Of a stretch of DNA of 64,000 nt, positions 44,016-56,269 are shown in pieces (positions within the stretch are counted from its first letter, which is position 1; each line of letters begins with the position of its first letter). A model generated the notes under the pieces. It did no database searches. It was not told where the DNA came from and saw only the letters and a list, made by a program, of their open reading frames with translations. Made by a program: the position numbers and the translations under genes. The stretch covers positions 52,142,512 to 52,206,511 of the forward strand of contig CM065697.1 of NCBI GenBank assembly GCA_017654935.2. The letters are read 5' to 3'. The stretch comes from Phymorhynchus buccinoides. Taxonomy: Eukaryota > Mollusca > Gastropoda > Neogastropoda > Raphitomidae.

Positions 44016-46305
44016 AAAGGACCATAGTCATCTCCATTCGGACCTAAAAACGTTCTGGAAAATGTTTCAGCATTATTTCCTACTGCACATAGACACAGTA
44101 TACAAAGTGTATCTATGTAACCTACCTTTTATGTCACATTCTTCAAGATAAAGTGAGCGCATACACTTTTATTTCGCAAAAATCGGTCTCCTGGGGCAGA
44201 TTTGCCAGCTGCCATTGAATCTCACCAAAAATGGGATTTGTGCATAATCCATTTGGCGTGACGTAGATTAGGGGAAATCAATACGGCACCTGTGACTGAT
44301 GTTGAACTATTTGAAGACAAATTATTTTGCCTGTTTGTGGCTCGTTTTTAATAATAGAACTTGTTGGGACACTTTCAGACCTAGCTTATGACGTAACGCT
44401 GTCAGAGGATACGTATTATTATTATGACGCCAAGTTGTACACCTTCAAGTTCCTCTCTTCTTGTTCTAGTCCAGGCGAAATTATAAAGTTTACCTTGTTT
44501 TGTGATATATTAGGTTTCTATGTTGATCTAACATGATTTGAGGGTGCTGAATCAAAATCCGTCCGAGGCTAAGTTGTAAATGTTGGGCATTTTGTGTTAT
44601 GACGTAATATTCAAAATGGCCGCCATGGGACTCTAGAGAACTTTAACGTAATTATTTTGTATCTAATGCTTTTTTTGGTAAGAAAAATAGACTAATTTGC
44701 TGAAATGATTCAAACTATGTGAACTATATCCTATTTTTGTACTTATTAGCCCCCAGCCACTGCGGAAAGGGCTATCACGATATTTCGTGTCCTTTCATTT
44801 GCCTGGTAATTATCTTAAGAGCCATGTCACAGGATCACTTCGAATGTGTGTGATATTATTTTAATGAAGCTGATGTGCCCCTAAGTATGCCTTGTTGACC
44901 TTGGCCTTTGGCCTTGAGTATGTGATTTTATTGTATCAACTATACTTGTTCAACTTTTGCACTGCTGTCGTAAAATGTTTCTAAGCTAAGGTTTATGGAG
45001 GATGTTGAATTACTGATGCCTGTTTTATGCCTAAACCTTTCATCTTAAATGCTTGACCTTGAATTAGCATTGAATATTTCAACTTTTTGCTTTAATATAT
45101 TTTAAATCATTGCAGTAACTGTCTCATAATTGGTACATGAGCCTATGGTTACATAGATGCTAACCTAAGTACCGATGACATCTCTAGCCTTCATCGTAAC
45201 GCTTGGCTTTTGTTGTTAAGCGCCAAGCAGAACAACACGGCGATCAGTGTCAATATTATATTTTATTTTATAGGTGGGTAAATGACCAACATTTCATTGC
45301 ACGTCGGCACTTTTACCCACCTATAAATTGGTTAATGCACCAATTATGAGACCATTACTGCAAAGATTTAAAACATATAAAAACAAAAAGAGTTAAAATA
45401 TTCAATGCAAATTCAAGTTCAAGCATTTAAGATGAAAGGTTTAATAAAATGGGTATCAGGAATTCAATAGTCTCTATACACTTTAGCTTAGGAAAAAAAC
45501 AACCACATAGCTTATTTTACCACAGCAGTGCAAAAGTTGAAAAAGTATAGTTGATACATTAAAATCACACACTCAAGGTCAAATGTCAAGGTCAATAAGG
45601 TATACTGAGGGGCACATCAGCTTCATTAAAACAGTAGCACACAAATTTGAAGTGATCCTGTGACATTATTCTGAAGATAATTGCAAGGCAAATGAAAGGA
45701 CACAAAATCGTGATAGCCCTCTCCGCAGAGTGGCTGGGGGCTAATAAGTACAAAAATAGGAAATATATTTAACATAATTTGAATCATTTCAGCAAACTAT
45801 ACTATTTTTCTTACAAATAAAAGCATTAGATACAACATAATTACGGTAAGTGCATGTTTTAACAGTTCTTTAGAGTCCCATAGTGGCCATTTTGAATATT
45901 TTGTTATAGCTCAAAATGCCCAACTTTTACAACTTGGCCTCCAACGGATTTAGATTCAGCACCCTCAAATCATGTTAGATCGACATAAAAACCTAATATA
46001 TATCACAAAACAAGGTCAAGCTTAATTTCGCCTGGACTACTACTAAACTAGGCCTACTGACTACCTTTAACTGCGTCATTTGAGCTAATTACCCCTAGAC
46101 GAGATTTCAAGATAGCAGAGTACACAGAAGAAAAAAGGTCAGCGCATTTTTGCTAACTTTCAGCTAACAGTATGATTGCGTTCAGTTTTATGCTTGTCTG
46201 TGACTTTGAATTATGTCAGAGTTTACAATCCAGATCGATTTTGCATCATTCTGCCCGTGGTTTACGAAAAGCTCATAGATCCCATGGAGATGACTGTGGT
46301 CCTTT
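44016..46305. mobile_element. Foldback-like element with long inverted arms
   Basis: The inner arms 44467-45136 and 45340-46039 are reverse complements with moderate divergence along their whole length. Marker pairs are TAGTCCAGGCGAAATT / AATTTCGCCTGGACTA, CTTATTAGCCCCCAGCCACT / its complement at 45732-45752, and CATAATTGGTA / CACCAATTATG. A separate outer match pairs 44016-44037 with 46284-46305. The loop (45137-45339) contains a second hairpin. There is no coding frame. The right arm is repeated after the gap (49001 on). Confidence 0.8.
45269..45325. repeat. 14-bp perfect hairpin in the foldback loop
   Basis: TATAGGTGGGTAAA (45269-45282) and TTTACCCACCTATA (45312-45325) pair perfectly across 29 nt. 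Confidence 0.9.
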
Positions 46306-47038
46306 AAACATAATCATAATCAGTTATATAAAAAAATCTATGAATGAAATAAATCATGATGTGAATTGAAAGGAGACAACAAAAAAGCATAAAAATGCAA
46401 CCATGTTTGGTGCGGATCAGCCAGTCATGGAAGAGGGGAGGGGGTAGCTCCAAGTGGTCAGTTGGGGTGGGATGCTGGGTCTGGGTGGATTGCCTCTCAG
46501 AAGCTGATGATAATTTGAATGTAAAAGATGTAATCAAGGCTTCTCGTGAGAGAATAACTGTAGCATGGAACTACAATTTGTCTTCCTCTTTTTCTTTCGG
46601 AGATACGTCTGCCCCCCCCCCCCCCTCCTCGAAGCCAGGGGGGTGCAGCTGCCCCCCCCCCCTTCCTACGCCAGTGGGTTGCATAGAGCTTATCTTTTTT
46701 GAATGAGTGGCTAATGAATGACAGACAGATAATTTATGAATGAAAAGTCAATATCAAGATTTTATGTTATTAGTAACCTATACCCCTCCACACGCACATA
46801 CACTCACACTTACACACACACATACATACACACATAAACACACACATACTCGCATGTGCGTACACACAAACGCACGTGCACTATACCCCTCCACACGCAC
46901 ATACACTCACACTTACACACACACATACATACACACATAAACACACACATACTCGCATGTGCGTACACACAAACGCACGTGCACACACATATACATACAA
47001 ATCAATGCATCAATGAATACCCACACATTCGCGAACGC

Positions 47039-47086
<48 letters not shown>

Positions 47087-47204
47087 GCACACATACACAC
47101 ACACGGACAGTCCGACACACACACAGACACATGCACAAACACACACACACGCACACACATACACACACGTGCGCGAGCGTGCATATTGTCCAAATATGTT
47201 TAAA

Positions 47205-47207
47205 GTC

Positions 47208-47304
<97 letters not shown>

Positions 47305-47400
47305 TCGGAACTCGGAAATAGTTTAATGTATATCGGCCTTAGACCACAATACATATCAAGAGACTGGGGTGAACAGGAGGGCAAACTGCTATAACATCAA
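47205..47400 (-). repeat. GA microsatellite and LINE-like 3' end
   Basis: (GA)n at 47211-47301 runs into AACTCGGAACTCGGAAATAG. On the minus strand that is a tail with a tandem GAGTTCC repeat followed by TC repeats, as at other LINE ends here. Confidence 0.7.
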
Positions 47401-47608
47401 ACAATTTTAGGTTGCCGCATAATAAAAATACAATATAGCATATCAGATATTATATGCTGACACCAAAAATAGACATAACACTTCTGTTCCGATAATTTCC
47501 CATTTCCACATTTGCATATAAGACATAGAGACTCTTTAGAACAAACAAGGCCTTAGCATACAGTAAAAAAAAACACCATACAAATAGTAGGTAACTACAA
47601 AAAATGCT

Positions 47609-47617
<9 letters not shown>

Positions 47618-47683
<66 letters not shown>

Positions 47684-47772
47684 CGAAATACGAATGTTTT
47701 ATTGAGGGTAAAAAGGATAAGCTACAATAGCTTCTTTGTACCTGGCCCTCTCACTCACACACTCACACTCAT

Positions 47773-47830
<58 letters not shown>
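47618..47830 (-). repeat. GA microsatellites around a LINE-like 3' end, copy 2
   Basis: (GA)n at 47618-47678, then AATACGAAATACGAATG, TTTTATTGAGGGTAAAAAGG and a CACTCACACAC block, then (GA)n at 47777-47827. Same family as 10263-10345. Confidence 0.8.
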
Positions 47831-48144
47831 ATACAGTAAAGACGTTTCTTAAAGGGCCGGGCCGGTGGATGACATTTTGCCAGACGTATGAAAAATGCTC
47901 ACTCTTTTCCATGGCAAAACAGCGAGAATGCAAGTTATGCTATGACTGGCCATCAGTGTTGAGTTGAGCCATGGTAAACTGAAAGAGTCTAAAAGAAAAG
48001 ATCTTTTAACTATGTACCGTAAAATACCGAGTATTAGCCCATCTAGTAGTATAAGCCCCCCCCCCATTTGGAGACAAACACTATACCAAAGGTGAAATAC
48101 CTTGTAAAAGGGTGAAATATCTTGTAAAAGGGTGAAATCCCTTG

Positions 48145-48445
48145 GGCTGCATCACTAGAAAAGACAACCTAATCCCTTTTTCTGCAGCACTAGAAAAGAC
48201 GACATAATCCCTTTTTCTGCAGCACTAGAAAAGACGACATAATCCCTTTGGTTGCAGCACTAGAAAAGACGACATAATCCCTTTGGTTGCAGCACAAGGA
48301 AAGACAGTGCAACCTAATCCCTTTGGCTGCAGCACTAGAAAAGACAGTGAAACCTAATCCCTTGGCTGCAGCACTAGACAAGACAACCTAATCCATTTGG
48401 CTGTAGCACTAGAAAAGACAGTACAACCTAATCCCTTTGCTTTGT
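48145..48445 (+). repeat. Minisatellite of 35-40 bp, about eight copies
   Basis: Units begin TGCAGCACTAGAAAAGAC and end AATCCCTTTKG. Lengths are 35 bp or 39-40 bp depending on an AGTGCAAC-type insertion. The other copy of the duplication carries the same array at 51285-51580. Confidence 0.92.
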
Positions 48446-48500
48446 CTTTCCTCTCCTACAACTGAAACAATATTATGTTGATTCCAATTTGTACTGGATT

Positions 48501-49000
48501 NNNNNNNNNNNNNNNNNNNNNNNNNNNNNNNNNNNNNNNNNNNNNNNNNNNNNNNNNNNNNNNNNNNNNNNNNNNNNNNNNNNNNNNNNNNNNNNNNNNN
48601 NNNNNNNNNNNNNNNNNNNNNNNNNNNNNNNNNNNNNNNNNNNNNNNNNNNNNNNNNNNNNNNNNNNNNNNNNNNNNNNNNNNNNNNNNNNNNNNNNNNN
48701 NNNNNNNNNNNNNNNNNNNNNNNNNNNNNNNNNNNNNNNNNNNNNNNNNNNNNNNNNNNNNNNNNNNNNNNNNNNNNNNNNNNNNNNNNNNNNNNNNNNN
48801 NNNNNNNNNNNNNNNNNNNNNNNNNNNNNNNNNNNNNNNNNNNNNNNNNNNNNNNNNNNNNNNNNNNNNNNNNNNNNNNNNNNNNNNNNNNNNNNNNNNN
48901 NNNNNNNNNNNNNNNNNNNNNNNNNNNNNNNNNNNNNNNNNNNNNNNNNNNNNNNNNNNNNNNNNNNNNNNNNNNNNNNNNNNNNNNNNNNNNNNNNNNN
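48501..49000. other. Assembly gap (500 N)
   Basis: Exactly 500 N, bordered by the end of one duplicate and the start of the other. Confidence 1.
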
Positions 49001-50338
49001 CAACATAATTACGTAAGTGCATGTTTAACAGTTCTTTAGAGTCCCATAGTGGCCATTTTGAATATTTTGTTATAGCTCAAAATGCCCAACTTTTACAACT
49101 TGGCCTCCAACGGATTTGGATTCAGCACCCTCAAATCATGTTAGATCGACATAAAAACGTAATATATATCACAAAACAAGGTCAAGCTTAATTTCGCCTG
49201 GACTACTACTAAACTAGGCCTACTGACTACCTTTAACTGCGTCATTGAGCTAATTACCCCTAGACGAGATTTCAAGATAGCAGAGTACACAGAAGAAAAA
49301 AGGTCAGCGCATTTTTGCTAACTTTCAGCTAACAGTATGATTGCGTTCAGTTTTATGCTTGTCTGTGACTTTGAATTATGTCAGAGTTTACAATCCAGAT
49401 CGATTTTGCATCATTCTGCCCGTGGTTTACGAGAAGCTCATAGATCCCATGGAGATGACTGTTTTTTGGTCCTTTAAACATAATCATAATCAGTTATATA
49501 AAAAAAATCTATGAATGAAATAAAACATGATGTGAATTGAAGGAGACAACAAAAAAGCATAAAAATGCAACCATGTTTTGGTGCGGATCAGCCAGTCATG
49601 GAAGAGGGGACGGGGTAGTTCCAAGTGGTCAGTTGGGGTGGGATGCTTGGGTCTGGGTGGATTGCCATCTCAGAAGCTGATGATAATTTGAATGTAAAAG
49701 ATGCAATCAAGGCTTCTCGTGAGAGAATAACTGTAGCATGGAAACTACAATTTGTCTTCCTCTTTTTCTTTCGGAGATACGTCTGCCCCCCCACCCCCCC
49801 CCTCCTCGAAGCCAGGGGGTGCACCTGCTGCCCCCCCCCCCCCTTCCTACGCCCAGTGGGTTGCATAGAGCTTATCTTTTTTGAATGAGTGAGCTAATGA
49901 ATGACCAGACAGATAATTTATGAATGAAAAGTCAATATCAAGATTTTATGCATATTAGTACATGAAAACCTATACCCCTCCACACGCACATACACTCACA
50001 CTTAACACACACACATACTGTATACACACATACACACACACACATACTAGCATGTGCGTACACACAAACGCACGTGCACACACAAACACACACAAATCAA
50101 TGCACACAATGAAATACCCACACACGCGCGAACGCGCGCGCGGCGCGCACGCACACACACACACCACACACACACACACACACGCACACATACATACGCA
50201 CACACGGACAGTCCGACACACCACACAGACACATGCTACAAACATCACAAACACGCACACACATACACCACACTCTGCGCGAGCGTGCATATTGTCCCAA
50301 ATGATGTTGTTTAAAGTCCTTTGAGATAGAGAGAGAGA

Positions 50339-50373
<35 letters not shown>

Positions 50374-50735
50374 CGAGAGAGAGGTAGAGAGAGAGAGAGA
50401 GGAGAACTGCGGAACTCGGAAATAGTTTAATGTATATCGGCCTTATAGAACCACAATACATATCAAGATAAAAACCCCACACTGGGGTGAACAGGAGGGC
50501 AGAACTGCTATAACATCAAACAATTTTCAGGTTGTATAATAATAATAAAAATACAATATAGCATATCAGATATTATATGCTGACACCAAAAATAGACATA
50601 ACACTTCTGTTCCGATAATTTCCCAATTCCACATTTGCATATAAGACATAGAGACTCTTTAGAACAAACAAGGCCTTGAGCATACTAGTAACGAAAAAAC
50701 ACGCATACAAATAGTAGGTAACTACAAAAAATGCT

Positions 50736-50793
<58 letters not shown>

Positions 50794-50907
50794 TGAGAGG
50801 GAGAGAAATACGAATACGAAATACGAATGTTTTATTGAGGGTAAAACAGGATAAGCTACAATAGCTTCTTTGTACCTTGCCCTCTCACTCACACACTCAC
50901 AACTCAT

Positions 50908-50941
<34 letters not shown>

Positions 50942-51637
50942 GAGGGAGAGAGAGAGAGAGAGAGTATATACAGTAAAGACGTTTCTTAAAGGGCCGGGCC
51001 GGTGGATGAAATTTTGCCAGACGTATGAAAAATGCTCACTCTTTTCCATGGCAAAACAGCGAGAATGCAAGTTATGCTATGACTGGCCATCAGTGTTGAG
51101 TTGAGCCATGGTAAACTCAAAGTGTCTAAAAGAAAAGATCTTTTAACTATGTACCGTAAAATACCGAGTATTAGCCCATCTAGTAGTATAAGCCCACCCC
51201 CCATTTGGAGACAAACACTATACAAAAGGTGAAATACCTTGTAAAAGGGTGAAATACCTTGTAAAAGGGTGAAATCCCTTGGGCTGCAGCACTAGAAAAG
51301 ACAACCTAATCCCTTTTTCTGCAGCACTAGAAAAGACGACATAATCCCTTTTTCTGCAGCACTAGAAAAGACGACATAATCCCTTTGGTTGCAGCACTAG
51401 AAAAGACAACATAATCCCTTGGGCTGCAGCACAAGGAAAGACAGTGCAACCTATCCCTTTGGCTGCAGCACTAGAAAAGACAGTGACAACCTAATCCCTT
51501 GGCTGCAGCACTAGAAAAGACAACCTAATCCCTTTGGCTGTAGCACTAGAAAAGACAGTACAACCTAATCCCTTTGCTTTGTCTTTCCTCTCCTACAACT
51601 GAAACAATATTATGTTGATTCTAATGTGTACTGGATT
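49001..51637 (+). repeat. Right copy of the 2.6-kb direct duplication
   Basis: Starts CAACATAATTACG, matching 45833, and stays collinear to GTACTGGATT (51637). It has many single-base insertions and deletions relative to the left copy, concentrated in the microsatellite half. Unique sequence resumes at 51638. Confidence 0.95.
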
Positions 51638-51734
51638 CCATTTTCTACTGGCTGTCAGTACAAATCGGAATTCTGATTTGTACTAGTAGGATTCCGAATC
51701 CTACTGGATTCCCATTTCTACTGTGACATAATTA

Positions 51735-51850
51735 TGTGTGTGCGTGCGTGCGTGCGTATGTGTGTGCGTGCGCGCGCGCGTGCCTGCGTGCGTGTGTGTG
51801 TGCGCGCGCGTGCCTGCGTGTGTGTGTGTGTGCGCGCGCGTGCCTGCGTG
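51735..51850. repeat. GT/GC minisatellite
   Basis: A repeated GTGTGCGCGCGCGTGCCTGC unit, at least three times. Confidence 0.9.
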
Positions 51851-51971
51851 AATGGATTCACCGGGCATTGGGGATGTAACATGTATTAAGGGTAAAACAA
51901 AATCCGCAGCACCCTGTAACAGGCTGTGTATCTTTCCTTTTACAATTATGTTTCGAGCACAAGGGCAAATA

Positions 51972-52080
51972 CCGTATATAAGCCCACCCCCCTTTTCGGG
52001 GCCTCAAACTGTGCAAAGGATGGTGGGGGTGGGTGGTGGGGGGGGGGGGGGAGGGGGGTCTTAAACTCGCTATTTTACGG
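51972..52080. mobile_element. Small TIR element (109 bp)
   Basis: The left end CCGTATATAAGCCCACCCC and the right end complement CCGTAAAATAGCGAGTTTAA are flanked by TA (51970-51971, 52081-52082). The interior is a G-rich block. A related left end, TACCGTAAAATACCGAG, lies at 48014 and in the second copy at 51153. Confidence 0.6.
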
Positions 52081-52154
52081 TACGCGAACGTCCTTATTTT
52101 CTCCCCCCACGGAAATTGTCGACGTCACACGACAATAAAACTGTCAATCATAAT

Positions 52155-52181
52155 TGCAAACATCACACACACGCACTTGCA

Positions 52182-52224
<43 letters not shown>

Positions 52225-52250
52225 GTGCACACACACACATTCACAGCACG
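52155..52250. repeat. CA/GC microsatellite
   Basis: (CA)n with GTGCGCGTGC interruptions. Confidence 0.9.
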
Positions 52251-52344
52251 CGCGCGGACACATTCAAAGAGACAGATCAAAATAGAACAAGACTGGTGTG
52301 ACTTAAGTCAGGATATCAGGGGGGGAAAACAAAAGTCAGGAAGT

Positions 52345-52536
52345 CAGGAAGTCGACTTATCCGTTTGACGTTTAGAAAAACTTTCGTCGACATAGACGAA
52401 CGTCGAGTTACACGTTGTCGAGATGTCCGTTGCTATTAAAGTCTTTTAAAGAGCACTTTTGGCTGGGAAATGATAAATCCGTCGACTTACGCAAAAGTCG
52501 ACTTAAGCATGTGTCGACTTATCAGTATCCAGCTGT
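52345..52536 (-). repeat. GTCGAC-rich terminal repeat, opposite orientation
   Basis: Contains GTCGACTTATCCG, GTCGACATAGACG, GTCGACTTACGC, GTCGACTTAAGC and GTCGACTTATCAG. It ends TATCCAGCTG followed by TA, so the terminus on the minus strand is CAGCTGGATACTGATAAGTC, similar to CAGTCGAATACGCTTAAGTC at 43387. Confidence 0.6.
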
Positions 52537-52562
52537 ATAAGGAAAGAGAAAGACGGTAGTGA

Positions 52563-52564
52563 GT

Positions 52565-52597
<33 letters not shown>

Positions 52598-52740
52598 GGG
52601 GGGGTCGTGCGTAGCGGGCGTATGTGTCTGTGCGCGGTGCATGTATATGTGTATAGGGGTTGGGGGCGCGTGCGTGCATGGGTAGGTAGAGATTGTGAGT
52701 GTAAGGTGAACGAGTGTGGCGATTTTGTTTTCTTCTCCAC
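52563..52740. repeat. GT run and G run
   Basis: (GT)n then about 24 G (52580-52603), followed by GC-rich sequence. Confidence 0.8.
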
Positions 52741-53330
52741 GGATTAACCGGACTAAAAAACTTGGATTGTGCTGCTGTGCCCTATACAGAATCTTTGCCC
52801 TATATCGGTTGAACAGTGTGAACTTGAAGCTATTGGGTTAGCTGGTTTTGTGTAGTTGATGCTTTTTGCTCTTAGTTTGTTTTTCTTTCTATGTCACGTT
52901 TTTTTCAGTGGCCAATTTCGTGATCGCTTCAAGTTGTGCCTTTACATCGGAATTTTTGAAGTTACATTTCCTTGGTGAATATTCTTCTTGTGTATATATC
53001 TCCTCTTTGTCTGAACCTAGTTTCAAACATATACGGTGCTAACTGTATGTGGATTTAGTGTGTGTGATTTCATATTGGCTGTGACATTATTTTGTTTTTG
53101 TGTGTGATTGTAACCTATTGATTTTCTAAGCTTTGCTCTGTTATTCTTTTCGTTATACTGGTTAGGCTATATATACCATACCAGTGTCTAGTTATAATTT
53201 ATCTAAATAGATTGATATTCCTTCGAAGTTGTATAGTGAAATAATTGTTGGTATTGAATAACATTACTTATACAAGAAGTACTAGACGTGTATTTATGAT
53301 TTTGTTTGAAATCTATTAATAGTATTAACC

Positions 53331-54450
53331 ATGCCTTCTACATTAGATACTTGGCCCACTCAGAACGGTTTAAGAGTAGGTTATTCAAACATTAACAGTG
53401 CACGCAATAAAACTGATATTTCATCGATGCTGCATAATAATGGACATAATTTTCATATCGTATGTATTGCTGAATCCAAATTAACTGATTTTATTCCAGA
53501 TTCTGATATTATGATGACTAACTATAATATAATTCGACTTGATCCACATTCTCCTATATCAACAGGGTTACTTATATATTGTGTTAATTCATTGAACTAT
53601 AAAAGACTTCCTCACCTAGAAAACCACACTATTGAATCTGTATGGATAGAAGTTTATCTTAAACATCACAAACCTATTATGATCGGATTTCTGTATAGAA
53701 ATCCGGCCGAAACTACTGAGTGGTACAATAATTTTAATTCAATGATGGACGCAGTAATATTTGAATCCAAAGTAGCATTTTTGTTAGGGGATTTCAATAT
53801 AAATTTAGCATTATCAGGTACTAGATGGAGCCACTCTTATGTCACATACGGTTTAGAACAAATAATCGATCGCCCAACACGCATTACACATACTACAGCT
53901 ACTTTAATACATGTATGTCAACACGAAATCTAATATAATAGAAACATGTTCAGTCCTAACTGGTTGCAGCGACCATTCTGCTATTTGTTTAACATGGAAG
54001 AAAAAAGGTGTGAAAATTCCAAAGCCAGGTCATAAGGAAATTGTTTACAGATGCTTTACTCACTTTGATGAAAATGCCTTCATTGAGGACCTAATTAATT
54101 CTAACCTAGATTATGTGTATCAGATGAGAGACCCTAATGATGCAGTTGATTACTGGATCCGTACATTTATTTCTATATATGACAAACATGCTCCCTTTAT
54201 TAAAAAAAGAGTGAAACATTCTATTAAGCCCCCTTGGATATCAAAAGAAATAGACAATGAAATATACAAAAGAGAAAGTTTATTATCATCAAAGGATAAG
54301 GGGGAAATCCAGCAACAAACAAACAAAGTAAACTCAATGAAGCGCAAAGCAAAAACCAAGTATTTTCGAGATTTAATCTCTTCATCACAAAATCCAAAAT
54401 CAGTTTGGAAAGCTGTTAACTTATTAACTAACGCTAACTCTAAGAATTAA
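53331..54450 (+). pseudogene. LINE endonuclease domain (second family)
   Basis: ATG 53331 (MPSTLDTWPTQNGLRVGYSN) starts the domain. Motifs: GYSNINSARNK, CIAESKL with the catalytic Glu, GFLYRNP, LLGDFNINL with Asp/Asn and, after a 1-nt shift near 53915, CSDHSAICLTW with Asp-His. The linker to RT follows (NPKSVWKAVNLLTN) and the frame stops at 54450. The pattern fits Jockey-superfamily LINEs. Confidence 0.85.
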
Positions 54451-56076
54451 AATCCAATAAATGAAATATCTCCAGAAGACATTAACTCTCATTTTACTAA
54501 CGTTACTAATAAAATATATTAAACGACAAATCCAATGAAAATGGTTTACCAGAACAGCAAGAATTCTGTCGATCAAAAAACATAACCTCAACTTTCTCTA
54601 TACCGCCCATTTCAGTCAATGAAGTAGTATATGAACGTTTACACTTAAAACAATCTGGAAGTCGAGATTTAGATGGAATGGATGGCAAAATATTGAAAAC
54701 TGCTTCATTTGCTATTGCAGACACTCTCACCTACTTGTACAACTTATGCATAGATACAATCAGTTTCCACTCAAATTTAAGCAAGCTAAAGTTATACCTT
54801 TATACAAATGTGGTGATCGATCTATCCCAGCTAACTACAGACCTATCTCCATTTTAAGCATATTATCTAAACCACTTGAAAAGCACGTTCAAAAACATCT
54901 ACATTCTCATTTAAAATGTTATGATTTGATACATGAAAGTCAGTCTGGTTTTAGAGAAAACCTCTCATGCCACACTGCTCTTATACAATTAGTAGATAGA
55001 TGTCTCTCAAATGTAAATATCAATGAATGTACAGGTGCCTTATTCATAGACTTTGCTAAAGCATTTGATGTTATTAATCACACTCTTTTAATGAAAAAAA
55101 ACTAATACATTACAATCTAACCAGCAGTGCTTTGCGTTTCATCGAGTTGTTTCTTTGTGATCGGCAACAGCTTGTTGAAATTAATTCGAGGTCAAAATTA
55201 CTTCCTATTAACTTTTTTTTTCTCTATATACATAAATAACTTGCCTTTGTGTGTTAAATGCTGCTGTGAAATGTTACTGATGACACCTCATTGCAATCTA
55301 ATAATACCAATCCTTCTATATTAACAGAAAATGTGCAGGCCAATGTTAATCAATTAATTGAGTGGATGGAGTTGAACCACATGTCTCTTAACGCACAAAA
55401 AACAAAATGTATGTATGTAACCTCAAGACAAAAACGAGCAAAGATGAATTCTGTGTTTCCTCCATTGTATGTCAAGGATAAAGTAATTGAAGAAGTTTCC
55501 TCCCATAAAGTGTTAGGGGTTATTATTGATAATGACTTATTGTCGGGTGACCTTGGTAAACGTATTTCCATAAGAATTTACCAATTATCAAAAATAAAGA
55601 ACTTTTTGGATCTTCACTCAAGAAAACTTTTTTTTCATGGTCACATTTTACCTCTTATTAATTATGCATCCACTTTATAGGATAGTGCGAGTGAAAGTAA
55701 TCTGAATTATATAACTCGCTTACATAAACGAGCTTTAAAGCTAGTTTTACTTAAATCTAGTAGCCTGACTGTAATTGACTACAAACAACTAAACATCCTT
55801 CCGTTTAAAGACAGGCTTTTCTGTAGCAAATGCCTATGTATGTTAAATGTCGAAAACGGAACTGCCCCGAAGAAAATTATAAGTTCTTTTAAAATAAATG
55901 AAAATCGACACACTCACATGCTTTCGTTTCCTAAACCCCGAAACAATCTATTCAAATCCAGCTTGACATACTCTGGAGGAAACACATGGAACAACTTGCC
56001 AGCATTCTTGAAATTATGTCCATCTAAATCTACTTTTAAAAGAACTTTAAAGAAGTATTTGATTGATATATTGTAA
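54451..56076 (+). pseudogene. LINE reverse transcriptase (second family), multiple frameshifts
   Basis: Fragments in order: INSHFTNVTNKIY, DLDGMDGKILK, FKQAKVIPLYKCGDRSIPAN with YRPISILSILSK, IHESQSGFRENLSCHTALIQ, GALFIDFAKAFDVINHTLL (palm aspartate), and a broken GDP/QGS region 55105-55280. The DDTSL of the catalytic box is next to a 1-nt loss near 55277. HMSLNAQKTKCMYV, HKVLGVIIDN and the thumb-like C-terminus to 56076 follow. At least five breaks, so inactive. Confidence 0.85.
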
Positions 56077-56228
56077 AATCTTAATTTATTATGATGTATA
56101 TTCGCATGTATATAAATATGTAAACAAATGTTATTCTTTCCCTTTTTTTTCATTCCCCCCCCCCCCCCCACCCCCCTTGTCCCATTCTTTTTCTTCTATT
56201 TCCTTTTCTCAACTATTGTTGTTTTGTG

Positions 56229-56269
<41 letters not shown>

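Larger units (their letters stand above)
45833..48500 (+). repeat. Left copy of a 2.6-kb direct duplication
   Basis: Matches 49001-51637 in order and orientation and ends exactly at the N gap. It includes the right foldback arm, CA and GA microsatellites, LINE-like 3' ends and a 35-40-bp minisatellite. It has a 103-bp tandem duplication (46778 and 46881) that the other copy lacks. Confidence 0.95.

Noticed and set aside
48145..48445. Regular direct repeats resembling a CRISPR array
   Set aside because: The units are contiguous with no distinct spacers, length varies 35-40 bp, and the DNA is eukaryotic: a minisatellite.
43387..52536. Calling one 9-kb transposon between the GTCGAC-rich ends
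   Set aside because: The interval contains a false duplication and a gap, no transposase was found, and the TIR match is only partial; kept as a question.
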